Shown: positions 18,245 through 28,400 of the stretch, one piece after another
Layout: each line of letters starts with the position of its first letter
Position numbering within the stretch: position 1 is the first letter of the stretch
NCBI RefSeq assembly: GCF_011082725.1
Contig: NZ_CP049715.1
Coordinates: forward strand, 186,001 to 250,000
Source: Apibacter sp. B3706
GTDB lineage: Bacteria; Bacteroidota; Bacteroidia; Flavobacteriales; Weeksellaceae
DNA length: 64,000 bases
Direction: 5' to 3'
Position numbers and translations under genes: made by a program
Notes under the pieces: generated by a model
Seen by the model: the letters and a program-made list of their open reading frames with translations, nothing else
Databases searched by the model: none
What the model was told of the DNA's origin: nothing

Positions 18245-18898
18245 TTATTTATCCTTTTTAACAATAAATTTATTACGTAAAATTTCTAAAATGGCAGGCA
18301 AAATAGATACTACAATAATTAAAATCATTAATAGAGGTAAATTATTTTTAACCCATCCAATGTTGCCTACAAAATATCCCAAGAATAAGAAAATAAACAC
18401 CCATACAACGCCTCCTATAATATTATAGGAAATAAAGTATTTATAACTCATACGTCCCATTCCGGCAACAAAAGGAGCAAAGGTTCTAACAATAGGAACA
18501 AAACGGGCAAGTATAATGGTTTTGCCTCCGTGTTTTTCATAAAATTCATGAGTCTTTTGAAGATAGCTTTGCTTAAATATTTTAGAATTGGGATTACTGA
18601 ATAGTTTATGTCCAAAATATTTTCCTATCTCAAAATTGACCGTATCACCAATAATAGCTCCAACCACAAATAATAGGGCTAATAAATAGATGCTAAATTC
18701 ATCACTGGAAGCAGCAAGAGCTCCCGCGGAAAATAATAAAGAATCACCGGGTAAGAAAGGGGTAATTACTAATCCGGTTTCACAAAAAATGATTAAAAAA
18801 AGAATAGCATAAACCCAATTTCCGTAGTTGCGCATTAATTCATCTAAATGAACATTTATATGAAGAATAAAATCAACTAAATAGTGTAAAGTTTCCAT
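18245..18898 (-). CDS. DedA-family membrane protein
   Basis: The 217-residue protein has the DedA/VTT layout with a re-entrant loop near [17 protein letters not shown], conserved [13 protein letters not shown], and the hallmark [17 protein letters not shown]. Family members are linked to envelope integrity, and some are undecaprenyl-phosphate or phospholipid flippases. It lies 117 bases upstream of the symporter gene on the same strand, but the symporter appears to have its own promoter. Confidence 0.93.
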   Translation of the reverse strand: METLHYLVDFILHINVHLDELMRNYGNWVYAILFLIIFCETGLVITPFLPGDSLLFSAGALAASSDEFSIYLLALLFVVGAIIGDTVNFEIGKYFGHKLFSNPNSKIFKQSYLQKTHEFYEKHGGKTIILARFVPIVRTFAPFVAGMGRMSYKYFISYNIIGGVVWVFIFLFLGYFVGNIGWVKNNLPLLMILIIVVSILPAILEILRNKFIVKKDK

Positions 18899-19220
18899 GA
18901 ATAATATTGATACTGGTTATTTTAATAAATAGTAATAAAAAATAGTAAAATTTTTAATTAAGATTGCAAATATAGTAAAAACGAACAGGGAAGTTAAATG
19001 AAATAAAAAATAAAACACTGTACTATAAATCTATTTACAAAATGACAAAATGGCGTAAAAAATAATATTTAAATCAAAAAATAAGACAAAATGACATTAT
19101 TTTAAAATTTGCTTTTTATCTAAAAGGTTTTGTTTTAATAAATTACAATTCTTTTTAAGTATTTGGTCTGTAATTTGAAAATCATAAAACATAAAAATCT
19201 TAAAAAAATAAATAAAAGTT
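18899..19220. other. Divergent spacer between dedA and hsp20
   Basis: A minus-strand promoter element for dedA is present at 18967-18974. On the plus strand a near-match TAATTTG (about 19172) precedes hsp20 but lacks one base of the consensus. No small gene is seen. Confidence 0.4.
18967..18974 (-). promoter_or_regulatory. Promoter -7 element of dedA
   Basis: It reads TATATTTG on the minus strand, 69 bases before the dedA ATG. Confidence 0.5.
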
Positions 19221-19637
19221 ATGGCAGATTTAATTAAAAGCAACAACAAAAGTTTTGGAAATTTATTAGATGAATTTTTCTCAAATGCTCCTGCATGGAA
19301 TAGAGCAGAAGTAAAATTTCCACCTGTAAATATTTCTGAAGATAAAGCCAATTTTGAAGTGGATTTATACGCTCCGGGATTGAAAAAAGAAGATTTTAAA
19401 GTTAATTTAGAAAAAGGATTACTAACGATTAGTTATGATAAAAAAGCTGAAACGCATAATAAAAAATCTCACAGAACTGAATATTACCAGTCTAGCTTTA
19501 AACGTAGTTTTACTTTAGATGACAGTAATATAGATGCAGCCAAAATACATGCTACCTATCATGATGGAGTTTTAAAATTAGTTTTACCTAAGAAAGAACA
19601 AACAGAAATTGCACCTAAACAAATTGAAGTAAAATAA
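19221..19637 (+). CDS. Small heat-shock protein, Hsp20/alpha-crystallin family
   Basis: The 138-residue holdase chaperone has a short N-terminal arm, then the alpha-crystallin domain from about residue 32 (PPVNISEDKANFEVDLYAPG) with GLLTISYDKK, the Tyr/Phe-rich SFKRSFTLDD and the closing beta-strand DGVLKLVLPKKE. It keeps misfolded proteins soluble for refolding. It is a single gene followed by its own terminator. Confidence 0.95.
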   Translation: MADLIKSNNKSFGNLLDEFFSNAPAWNRAEVKFPPVNISEDKANFEVDLYAPGLKKEDFKVNLEKGLLTISYDKKAETHNKKSHRTEYYQSSFKRSFTLDDSNIDAAKIHATYHDGVLKLVLPKKEQTEIAPKQIEVK

Positions 19638-19679
19638 AATTTTACTTATATATTTACCTATCAATATTTATAGTTAGTT

Positions 19680-19716
19680 AAAGGGGTTAAAGTTTTTATG
19701 CTTTAGCTCCTTTTTT
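19680..19716 (+). terminator. Terminator of hsp20
   Basis: AAAGGGGTTAAAG pairs with CTTTAGCTCCTTT (with G-U pairs) around a short loop and ends in a six-T tract. Confidence 0.75.
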
Positions 19717-19768
19717 ATGGATTATAGCGCGGAAATAAATCTATATAAATAACACTCATAAAAACCCA

Positions 19769-20767
19769 TTATTTGGTAAAAGATATTGTTCGAGGAGTAT
19801 AGTTTGAAGCCAATTCACTAAAAAGCTTAATATGATCAGGAGTTGTTCCACAACATCCACCCAAAATATTCACCAGTTGATTTTCCAAATATAATTGAAC
19901 TTTTTCAGCCATCATTTCCGGCGTTTCATCATATCCGCCTAAAGGATTGGGTAATCCGGCATTAGGATAGGCGCTAAGGTAAAAAGGTGCTTTATTAGCC
20001 AATATTTCCAAATATTGAAAAAGTTGTTCAGCACCCAAAGCACAGTTTAATCCAATGGACAATAAAGGTAAATGTGATAAAGAAACTAAAAAGGCTTCCG
20101 TCGTTTGTCCGGATAATGTCCTTCCCGCCGCATCAGTAATTGTGCCTGAAGCCATTAGGGGAAGTTTTTTGCCGGTTTTATCGAAAGCTTCCTCAATACC
20201 AAAAAAAGCAGCCTTAGCATTTAAAGTATCAAAGATAGTTTCCACTAAAAGAATATCGGCTCCGGCTTGAATAAGAGATACTGCTTGTTCTTTATAAATT
20301 TCCGCTAAATAATCAAAATCTACTTCACGGTAAGCAGGGTCATTAACATCAGGAGAAATAGAAGCGGTTTTTGAGGTCGGGCCCATGGAACCGGCAATAA
20401 AAAGAGGTTTTGTGCCATTTTTGTTCCAATATTCCTCTCGGGCCTGTTTAGCTACTTGAACAGAAGCAAAATTAAGCTCATGTACCCAATCCTGCATATC
20501 ATAGTCAGTCATGGAAATTCGGTTCGAATTAAATGTATTCGTTTCGATAATATCAGCTCCTGCCTCAAAATATTCCAAATGAATATTTTTAATAATATCC
20601 GGTTGTGTAATGGACAACAAATCATTATTTCCCTTTAAATCTGTTTTCCAATCCCTAAATCTAGCGCCTCTATAATCTTCTTCATTTAATTTAAAACGTT
20701 GAATCATGGTTCCCATGGCTCCGTCCAAGATCAGAATCTTATGTTTAATGAGTTCTTCTATTTTCAT
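19769..20767 (-). CDS. Homocysteine S-methyltransferase module (MetH N-terminal half)
   Basis: The 332-residue protein corresponds to the zinc/homocysteine-binding domain of cobalamin-dependent methionine synthase. It shows LILDGAMGTMIQ, GGCCGTTPDHI with Cys305 and Cys306, and GLNCALG with Cys242 as the third zinc ligand. It lacks the folate, B12 and reactivation domains, which sit in a separate gene at 32008-34671. I place the start at the ATG at 20767: the in-frame codons up to 20797 overlap a promoter element at 20787-20794. Split MetH occurs in Bacteroidetes, but the halves are often neighbours; here 11 kb lies between them. Confidence 0.92.
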   Translation of the reverse strand: MKIEELIKHKILILDGAMGTMIQRFKLNEEDYRGARFRDWKTDLKGNNDLLSITQPDIIKNIHLEYFEAGADIIETNTFNSNRISMTDYDMQDWVHELNFASVQVAKQAREEYWNKNGTKPLFIAGSMGPTSKTASISPDVNDPAYREVDFDYLAEIYKEQAVSLIQAGADILLVETIFDTLNAKAAFFGIEEAFDKTGKKLPLMASGTITDAAGRTLSGQTTEAFLVSLSHLPLLSIGLNCALGAEQLFQYLEILANKAPFYLSAYPNAGLPNPLGGYDETPEMMAEKVQLYLENQLVNILGGCCGTTPDHIKLFSELASNYTPRTISFTK

Positions 20768-20786
20768 GTTACAAGTTACCTTCATA

Positions 20787-20794
20787 CAAAAGTA
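20787..20794 (-). promoter_or_regulatory. Promoter -7 element of the MetH N-terminal gene
   Basis: It reads TACTTTTG on the minus strand, matching TAnnTTTG, 20 bases before the chosen ATG. It argues against a longer reading frame starting at 20797. Confidence 0.55.
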
Positions 20795-20930
20795 CATAAA
20801 ACATTATAAGTTTCTTAAAATTAAAATTCTTATAAACTATTTGTGTGTACACTTGCAATTAAAACAGATAAATACAATTGAATAAATAAAAAGGATCGAA
20901 ATGAGAAAATCAAGAGTAGTTTATGAGCAA

Positions 20931-20965
20931 AAAAACAGACTGAATTTAAATTCAGTCTGTTTTTT
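20931..20965 (-). terminator. Terminator of the yceI-like gene
   Basis: A perfect stem of ACAGACTGAATTT against AAATTCAGTCTGT, with A and T tracts on both flanks, lies 14 bases past the stop codon. Confidence 0.9.
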
Positions 20966-20978
20966 ACTATTATATTAT

Positions 20979-21494
20979 TTATTGAGCGATAAACTCTAAA
21001 TTTATTTGCAATTTAACTTCATTGCTCACTACCAAACCTCCAGCTTCAGTCATTTGACTCCAGTTTAAACCAAAATCTTTACGATTTAATTTTCCGGTAA
21101 ATTCAAATCCGGCTCGTTGATTATTCCATGGATCTTTGATGATTCCTCCAAAATCTGCATCTAAGGTAATTTCTTTACTTACATCTCTGATAGTAAGGAT
21201 GCCTGTGATTTTATTGTCTTTAATACCGGAATCGCTGGTAAAAGTCAGTTTAGGATAATGAGAAACGTCAAAGAAATCTTCTGATTTTAAATGTGTATCT
21301 CGATCAGCAATTTTTGTATTGATAGAATCAACATCGATGGAAAAATCAAATTTTGCATTTGAGAAATCATCACTTTCAGATTCTATGGAACCTTGAAATT
21401 TGGTAAATTCTCCGGTTACGGTTGATATTACCATGTGCTTTACTTTGAAAAAGATCTCGGAGTGAGCGGGATCAGTTAACCATTTTGTTTTCAT
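20979..21494 (-). CDS. YceI-family protein
   Basis: The 171-residue protein has the YceI lipocalin-like beta-barrel pattern, which binds polyisoprenoid lipids in studied members. It begins WLTDPAHSEIFFKVKHMV and continues with VTGEFTKFQGSI, DRDTHLKSEDFFDVSHYP, and a C-terminal FTGKLNRKDFGLNWS. No signal peptide is present, so it would be cytoplasmic, unlike E. coli YceI. The exact role is unknown. It is a single gene with a strong terminator. Confidence 0.93.
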   Translation of the reverse strand: MKTKWLTDPAHSEIFFKVKHMVISTVTGEFTKFQGSIESESDDFSNAKFDFSIDVDSINTKIADRDTHLKSEDFFDVSHYPKLTFTSDSGIKDNKITGILTIRDVSKEITLDADFGGIIKDPWNNQRAGFEFTGKLNRKDFGLNWSQMTEAGGLVVSNEVKLQINLEFIAQ

Positions 21495-21824
21495 GTTACA
21501 TTTTTTATTAGTAATGAATAATCTTTTAACTATTGATACTTATAGATCAGATATTTTTAAAACATATACTGTACCATATATAAATAAATGATAAGGATAA
21601 TGGTTATTATTTTTTAATCGATTTCTTGAAAAGAAATTAATAGAAATTTTTTATCATTTTTCCAAAGTAGTTGTTTAGGATGTAATAATTCAATAATTTA
21701 AGATTCCGAAAACATTTACAATGATAATAAGTGATTAGACCTTATTTTCTCTTTTGATTTTTTTTAAAATTTTTCGCGGATGGGCACTATTTATTACTGA
21801 TATTTTTTAAAAATAAGTAGGAGA
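21495..21824. other. AT-rich spacer between yceI and dprA
   Basis: I see no ORF, hairpin or promoter with both elements. It should carry the yceI promoter near its left end. Confidence 0.4.
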
Positions 21825-22910
21825 TCAAAGTAAAGAAAAATATTTTCCGGGTAGGGTTTCAATGATGTTTTTAAGTTCTAATTGTAACAAAATCGGCATG
21901 AGTTGAAACGTAGGTAAATTTAATTCTAAAGATAAGGCATCAATTTGCAATTTCCCTTTACGTTTTAACAATTCAATAATTTTTAATTCTTGATCTGTGA
22001 GATCAATCCATAATTCTTGTTGTAAATTTTTTATAGGAGCTTCTCCAAATAAGGATACCACATCTTCAGGACGGGTGAGTATTTGAGCTTCCAAGTTTCT
22101 GATAAGCTGGTTGCATCCCTGACTGCAAGTATCCGTAACTTTTCCGGGCAAAGCAAATACCTCACGATGATACGAATTAGCAAATTTCACAGTGGAAATG
22201 GCACCGCCTCCGTATCCTGATTCTACAATGACCGTTACAGAAGACAACCCGGCAATGATACGATTACGCTGTATAAAATTAGCTCTTTCGGGTTTTGTAT
22301 TAGATGCAAATTCGCTAAGGATACCTCCGTTTTGTATCATTCTTTCTGCTAATCCTTTGTGTTGTGGCGGGTAAAGAGTAGATAGGCCGTGAGCAAGTAC
22401 TCCCAGAGTGGGAATGGCAAGTTCATTAGCTTTCTTATGAGCGCATCCATCCACTCCTAAAGCCAATCCGCTGACAATATTGATTTTTTTGTTTTGAAAG
22501 CATTCTACTAATTTTTTTGTAAAATTTTCGCCGTAAGAGGTCATTTTACGAGTCCCTACTATGCTTACTGCGGGTAGCTTCCAATTTATAGCACCTTTAT
22601 AATAGAGTATTACAGGAGCATCCGAACATTCCTTTAATAAGTTAGGATAGGAATCATCCCATAGATGCACTATTTGAATATTATTAGAAATGCAATAACC
22701 AAACTCTTTATAAGCTTGATCTAAAAGCGATTGATTACCTAAATGTTGAATGGTTTTATGACCTATATGATACACAGAAAGCAATTCTTGAGAAGTTGCA
22801 GACCAAACATTTTGTGCGCTTCCGAAATGGCTTATTAATTTCTTAATCGTCATATCGCCGATATGAGGACACATTCGTAGGGCAATAAGATGTACAATTT
22901 CCTGATTCAT
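21825..22910 (-). CDS. dprA: DNA-processing protein DprA
   Basis: The 361-residue protein loads RecA onto incoming single-stranded DNA in natural transformation. Residues 1-75 hold helix-hairpin-helix-like sequence (MCPHIGDMTIKKLISHFG). The Rossmann-type core follows with VSIVGTRKMTSYG, VSGLALGVDGCAHKKA, GVLAHGLSTLYPPQ and FIQRNRIIAGLS. A C-terminal winged-helix region (about 300-361) ends it. It is a single gene. It suggests competence potential, but no other competence gene is in the window. Confidence 0.94.
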   Translation of the reverse strand: MNQEIVHLIALRMCPHIGDMTIKKLISHFGSAQNVWSATSQELLSVYHIGHKTIQHLGNQSLLDQAYKEFGYCISNNIQIVHLWDDSYPNLLKECSDAPVILYYKGAINWKLPAVSIVGTRKMTSYGENFTKKLVECFQNKKINIVSGLALGVDGCAHKKANELAIPTLGVLAHGLSTLYPPQHKGLAERMIQNGGILSEFASNTKPERANFIQRNRIIAGLSSVTVIVESGYGGGAISTVKFANSYHREVFALPGKVTDTCSQGCNQLIRNLEAQILTRPEDVVSLFGEAPIKNLQQELWIDLTDQELKIIELLKRKGKLQIDALSLELNLPTFQLMPILLQLELKNIIETLPGKYFSLL

Positions 22911-23090
22911 TAGTAGATAGCTTTATCAATAGTCTGGATAAAGATAAAGAAAAAATATCGATGAAAAAGAATTTATGGAAAATGTGACGGCTATATTTTT
23001 ATAAATCAGATTAAAAATTCAACCTTATCAACAGATTTTAGTAAAAATAAAAATTTACTCAATCAGGTAAACCATCAATTCAAATAGGAA

Positions 23091-24071
23091 TTAAATTGCT
23101 TGATCAGCAAGGAGGTTGTCAAATATTTGGTTCAATTCTTCTAACGTTAGAGCTGAAAGCAATTGAGTTTTATAGATTTTAAAATTAGGAATTCCCCTAA
23201 AATAATTAGAATAATGTTGACGCATTTCTAAAAGGCCGGTGCGTTCGCCTTTCCATTCCACTGACCAATTAGCATGATTTTTAACAGCTTCAATACGTTG
23301 TTGCAAATCGGGCGGTGGAAGCTCTTCTCCGTTTTTCAGATAATGTTTAATTTGGCTGAATATCCAAGGATTTCCAATAGCAGCTCTTCCAATCATAATA
23401 CCGTCAACTCCATAGGTGTCTTTATATTCTTTCGCTTTTTTAGCAGAGTTGATATCACCATTGCCAAAAATAGGAATTTTAATTCTTGGATTGTTTTTAA
23501 CCCGCGCAATATGAGACCAATCAGAGTGACCTTTATACATTTGAGATCGTGTTCGTGCATGAATAGTCAGTGCTTGTATTCCTTCGTCTTGCAAACGTTC
23601 AGCAATTTCATCAATAGTAATGGAAGATTCATCCCATCCTAAACGGGTTTTGACGGTTACCGGAAGATGAGTACTTCGTACAACAGCTCGAGTTAAACGA
23701 ACCATTAAATCAATGTCTTTCAGCACTCCCGCACCTGCTCCTTTGCAGGCAACTTTTTTAACCGGACACCCAAAATTAATGTCAACTAAATCAGGTTGTA
23801 CGGTTTCAACTATTTTGGAAGATAGAGACATAGCCTCTTCATCTCCGCCAAATATTTGTATTCCTATAGGACGTTCGTAATCGAATATATCAAGCTTTTT
23901 CTTACTTTTTATGGCATCTCGTATCAGACCCTCCGAGGAAATAAATTCGGAATACATGAGATCTGCTCCATGCATTTTACACAAACGACGGAAGGGTGGG
24001 TCGCTAACATCTTCCATAGGTGCCAAAATAAAGGGAAAGTCGGGTAATTCTATGTTTCCTATTTTAACCAA
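23091..24071 (-). CDS. dusB: tRNA-dihydrouridine synthase (DusB-like)
   Basis: The 326-residue FMN enzyme reduces specific uridines in the tRNA D-loop. It has the TIM barrel with ILAPMEDVSDPPFRRL, DINFGCPVKKVACKGAGAG (Cys102 in the NxGCP motif), TVKTRLGWD, TIHARTR, FGNGDI and GIMIGRAAIGNPWIF. The start is a TTG at 24071; it gives the normal family N terminus MVKIGNIELPDFP and a promoter element ends 16 bases upstream, so the rare start is well supported. Confidence 0.94.
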   Translation of the reverse strand: MVKIGNIELPDFPFILAPMEDVSDPPFRRLCKMHGADLMYSEFISSEGLIRDAIKSKKKLDIFDYERPIGIQIFGGDEEAMSLSSKIVETVQPDLVDINFGCPVKKVACKGAGAGVLKDIDLMVRLTRAVVRSTHLPVTVKTRLGWDESSITIDEIAERLQDEGIQALTIHARTRSQMYKGHSDWSHIARVKNNPRIKIPIFGNGDINSAKKAKEYKDTYGVDGIMIGRAAIGNPWIFSQIKHYLKNGEELPPPDLQQRIEAVKNHANWSVEWKGERTGLLEMRQHYSNYFRGIPNFKIYKTQLLSALTLEELNQIFDNLLADQAI

Positions 24072-24087
24072 TTATTTAAAATTTTTG

Positions 24088-24095
24088 CAAAGATA
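24088..24095 (-). promoter_or_regulatory. Promoter -7 element of dusB
   Basis: It reads TATCTTTG on the minus strand, 16 bases before the TTG start, so the leader must be very short. Confidence 0.5.
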
Positions 24096-24165
24096 TAATC
24101 TGCCATTTAAAATACCTAAGGTCTGTAAAAAATACAAGGGTATGAAAAGATTATCGGGTTGAAAA

Positions 24166-25449
24166 TTAAAAATTTATATCCCAAATACCTACAATTCTTT
24201 CCAATCTTACTAATGCAGAACAGAAATTATATAAGGTTTGATAATAATTTTCCTGTACATCATTATACGTTCTTTGTGCGTCTAAGACTTCAAGAAGAGA
24301 CGTATTACCTCTTTTATAGGAGTAAATTTTACCTTCAAGAATGGCCTTGGACTCGGAAAGCAAACCATTGGAAAACTGCTGCATTTGTTTTTTGGTATTT
24401 ACATAATTTTGATACGCCTGAGTAACTTCAGTTTGAATTTGAAGTTCCACTTGCTTATATTCTAAATCTGCTTGTTGAATGGTATAATGTGCTGTTTGCA
24501 CTTCCCCTTTTCGATTGTTTAAAAAACGAAGAGGTATGGAAAGTCCGGCTGTTACCCCCGTATGATATGGTGAAGGCGCTTCTTCATTAGTAGCTTTTCC
24601 GTTAAATTGCATTCCGGCACTAATTCCTAAATCCATTATCCGATTAGCTTTCGCTAACTTCAGCATTTTTTGTGAAACTTCTTTATTTTGTAAAGCGGCT
24701 TGTAAATCGGCACGATTATTTTGTGCGGTTGTTATCAAATCAGCCAAATCAAAATCTCTGGTAAAGTCGGTAAAATTGCTGTTAGCTGTATATAAAGTAT
24801 CTTTTTGAGATTTACCCATGACTAAATTTAAGGCAACTAAAGAGTTTTTCCATTCCGACTCGGCTTTAAAGACTTCATTGAGCATGAATTGAGCTTCCAA
24901 CTTACTTTGTTTAGAATCTGTTAGAGTAATATCTCCTAATTTATATCGAATGCTGTCGGATGCAGCTAAATTGGATAACGTTTTATAAGAATTGAGTTGT
25001 ACATCCAACAGGTTTTTATTTTGAATACATTCCAAAAACTGCAAAGAAGCATCCGCATATAAATTTCGTAAGTAATCTTGTAACAAATAGCGATTTAAAT
25101 CAACTTGACTTTTAGCTAAGTCGATACGGGCTTTTCGTTTTCCTCCCAGCTCGATAGTCCATCCTAAGCCGGTTTCCAAATTGTTACCCATATGTTTTTG
25201 GTTGCTGTTTCCTTCTATATTCCATTCAATATCAGGAATAATTTTCGCATTTTCAACCTCTGCTTCAGCGAGATTTACCGTATATTTTTGTGCTGCGTAT
25301 TCCAAATTGTTATTCTTAACCTGCTGAATAAAATCAATATAGTTCAGTTGTTTTTTAGCAAAGGTGGTATCAACAACTTGAGCCGGTACTATTATCGGTA
25401 TAAACAGGAGGCATATGAATATCGATAGAATCGTATACTTTAATTTCAT
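24166..25449 (-). CDS. Outer-membrane efflux channel of the metal RND system
   Basis: The 427-residue TolC/CusC-type channel has a signal peptide (cleavage near FIPIIVPAQVVDTTF), long coiled helices and repeated OEP halves. It is the last gene of the leftward adaptor-pump-channel operon, 12 bases after the pump stop codon. It gives the tripartite system its outer-membrane duct. It is only distantly like the TolC-like protein at 8.3 kb, so the two efflux systems appear to have dedicated channels. Confidence 0.9.
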   Translation of the reverse strand: MKLKYTILSIFICLLFIPIIVPAQVVDTTFAKKQLNYIDFIQQVKNNNLEYAAQKYTVNLAEAEVENAKIIPDIEWNIEGNSNQKHMGNNLETGLGWTIELGGKRKARIDLAKSQVDLNRYLLQDYLRNLYADASLQFLECIQNKNLLDVQLNSYKTLSNLAASDSIRYKLGDITLTDSKQSKLEAQFMLNEVFKAESEWKNSLVALNLVMGKSQKDTLYTANSNFTDFTRDFDLADLITTAQNNRADLQAALQNKEVSQKMLKLAKANRIMDLGISAGMQFNGKATNEEAPSPYHTGVTAGLSIPLRFLNNRKGEVQTAHYTIQQADLEYKQVELQIQTEVTQAYQNYVNTKKQMQQFSNGLLSESKAILEGKIYSYKRGNTSLLEVLDAQRTYNDVQENYYQTLYNFCSALVRLERIVGIWDINF

Positions 25450-25461
25450 AAATTTCAGATT

Positions 25462-28400
25462 TTAAATTTCTTCCGTTTGTTCATCTTTTCCCCATTTGTT
25501 TTCTATAATATAATATAGAGCCGGTAAGGCAAACAAGGTAATAACAGTTGAAAATAATAGTCCATATACAATTACGGTAGCCAAAGGACGTTGTACATCC
25601 GAACCAATACCCGTAGCTAAAGAAGCAGGGAGCAAACCTAAAATAGCCACTGTTGCAGTCATTAGTACCGGTCTGAATCGGTCTTTTGCACCCAATAGTA
25701 CCGCCCGGAGAAGTGTTTGTCCTTGTTTTCGTAAAAAGTTAATATGCGAAATCATAATTACGCCATTTTGTATAGCTACTCCCGATAAAGCAATAAATCC
25801 AACTGCTGAAGAAACATTTAAAGTCATGCCCCTTACATTTAATGCTAACATTCCGCCAAATAAAGCCAAAGGAACAATGCTCATTAGCAAACCGGCTTGC
25901 CTGAAATTTCCGAAGGCACTGTATAATAAGATAAACATAATTCCCAAAGACAAAGGAATGATAAAGGCCAAACGAGCATAAGCCCTGTTTTGGTTTTCAA
26001 ATTGTCCTCCCCATTTGATATGGTATTTTTCGTGATTATATTTTACTTCTTTTTCTATTTTATGTTGTGCTTCTACTAAGAATTTACCTAAGTCTCGATC
26101 TCGCAAATTAAGTTTTACCGTTAAATGCCTTTTATTCATTTCTCTCGTAATGGTACTTTCTCCGGTACTTAACTTGATATCGCAAACTTGTGATAGTGGT
26201 ATTTTGGCTCCTGTTTCAGAGGTAAGCATCAAATTTGAAATTTTATCAGGCGTATTTCTGCTGTTTTCATCGTAACGACAGATGATATCGTATACTTTAT
26301 TTCCTATAAAAATTTGAGAAATGGCTTTCCCGCCAATGGCTACTTCAATAAGTTCTGCAACATCCGCTACATTTAAACCGTATTGGGCAATTTTGTCCCT
26401 GTTTGCAATTATTTGAAGTTGAGGTAAGGGCGGTTCTTGATCGATAGCTAAATCTACTGCTCCTTTAACAGTTTTTAAAGTTTTCATAACATCCTCGGCA
26501 ATTCTTCGAGTTTCCCCGAAATCATCTCCGTAAATTTTTACTACCAGCTCACTATGAGCTCCGGATATTTTATCCATTACCCCATCTATCATAGGTTGAG
26601 AAAACCCGACGGTAAAACCGGGAAGTTTTGAATATTCTTTTTCCAGTTCAGCAATAAGGTCGTATTTGGTTTTTCCTTTTTTCCATTCCTTGTAAGGCTT
26701 TAATCCAATAGAAACCTCAAAATGAGATGCCGTCCATGGGTCGGTACCGTCGTCATTTCTACCGGCTTGTACCGTGATATAAGTTACTTCATCATATTTC
26801 ATGGTACGTGCGCGTAGCGTGTCGCTTAATTCTTTAGACTTTTCAACAGAAATACCCGGAGGAAGCTGAACTTGAAGCCATATAGATCCCTCATCCAAAG
26901 GAGGCAGAAAATCTTTTCCAACATAAAAAGCCAGTAGAAAAGTAACTCCCAGTAAAATACCTAAAGGAAGAAATATTTTTTTCGGAGCTTTCATAATCCT
27001 TTGTATGTTTATAAAATAGCGATCGGTCAGCTTTTCCAGCCATTTATTATGATAGAGTTTTTGGGGTTTTTTGTATATAAAATAGGCCAATCCGGGAATC
27101 AATAATAAGGCAACGAGCAGGGCACCAAATAAAGCATAGCTGACTGTAAATGCCATCGGAGTAAATAATTTTTTTTCAACTCTTTCGAAGGCAAAAAGAG
27201 GCAGATAAGCAGTAATAATGATGATGGTGGAAAATAAAATAGGTTTTGCAACCTCGGCAGCCCTTTGTGCAATGGTTTTTTCTTGCAATTCTTCATTAGG
27301 TTCTTCTTCTCGTTTCCGCAATATGGTTTCCATCATAACGATGGCACCGTCTACAATGATTCCAAAATCTATAGCACCCAAAGAAAGCAAATTTGCGGGA
27401 ATATGTGTGAAGTACATCAAGATGAATGCAATGAGAAGGGAAAGTGGAATGGTTACGGCAACCAACAAAGCACCTCTCCAACTTCCTAAAAAAACTATTA
27501 GTACAACAATAACCAGTGACATCCCTTCAAACAGGGTGTGCGAAACAGTATTCAAGGTGGTGTTCACCAATTCGGTTCTGTCTAAAAACGGATGTATTTT
27601 TACGCCTTCCGGTAAGATTTGAGTATTCAAATCGTTTACCGCTTCATGAACTCCTTCTAAAACCTTAGAAGGATTTTGTCCTTTTAATAAAAGTACGATT
27701 CCTTCAATACTCTCAGAATAATTTCTTTTTTTATCTGTATAACCTAAAATCCCTTTTCGTTCAATGTTTCCGTATTTAAGCTTTCCTATGTCATTTAATA
27801 AAATAGGAACTCCATTTTCCGATTTGACTACTATTTTACCGATATCTTCCAGGTTTTTAACTAATCCGATTCCACGAATAACATATCCTAAATCTCCATG
27901 AGGTAAAATACTTCCACCTGCATTAACATTGTTATTTTCAATGGTTTTAATGACTTCTCCTAACGATAATTGATACTGATCGAGTTTTTTGGGATCCAGC
28001 TCAATTTGAAACTGGGTAGTAATTCCTCCGAAATTTGTTACATCGGCAACTCCTGCTACTTGCTTAATTCGTGGAATAATTACGAAATTTTGCAGATCGG
28101 TCAATTCGCGTAAATCGTGCGTTTTACTTTCTATTATATATCGATAAATTTCTCCTATAGGAGAAGTTAAAGGGTCTAATTCGGGAGTTGCTTCATAAGG
28201 TAATTCTACATCATTTAATCGTTCTTGTATTCTCATCCTTGCCCAATAATCATCTACACCGTCTTCAAAAACGATGGTAATAATGGAAAGTCCGAAGGTG
28301 CTTTTACTGCGCATTACATGCATTCCCGGAAGACCGTTTAGGGCCCGTTCCACCGGAATGGTTATTTGTTGTTCTATTTCTTCCGCCGCTAATCCGGGAA

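Noticed and set aside
20768-20880. A possible cobalamin or SAM riboswitch ahead of the methionine genes
   Set aside because: The leaders of both metH genes and of metF are too short and show no B12-box or SAM-type pairing.
20901-20999. Open frame of 32 codons starting MRKSRVVYEQKNRLN upstream of the MetH N-terminal gene
   Set aside because: It reads straight through the strong yceI terminator stem and into the yceI 3' end on the other strand; no family marks.
27218-27622. 134-codon frame opposite the RND pump gene
   Set aside because: Antisense shadow; the minus strand encodes an intact pump with all motifs.
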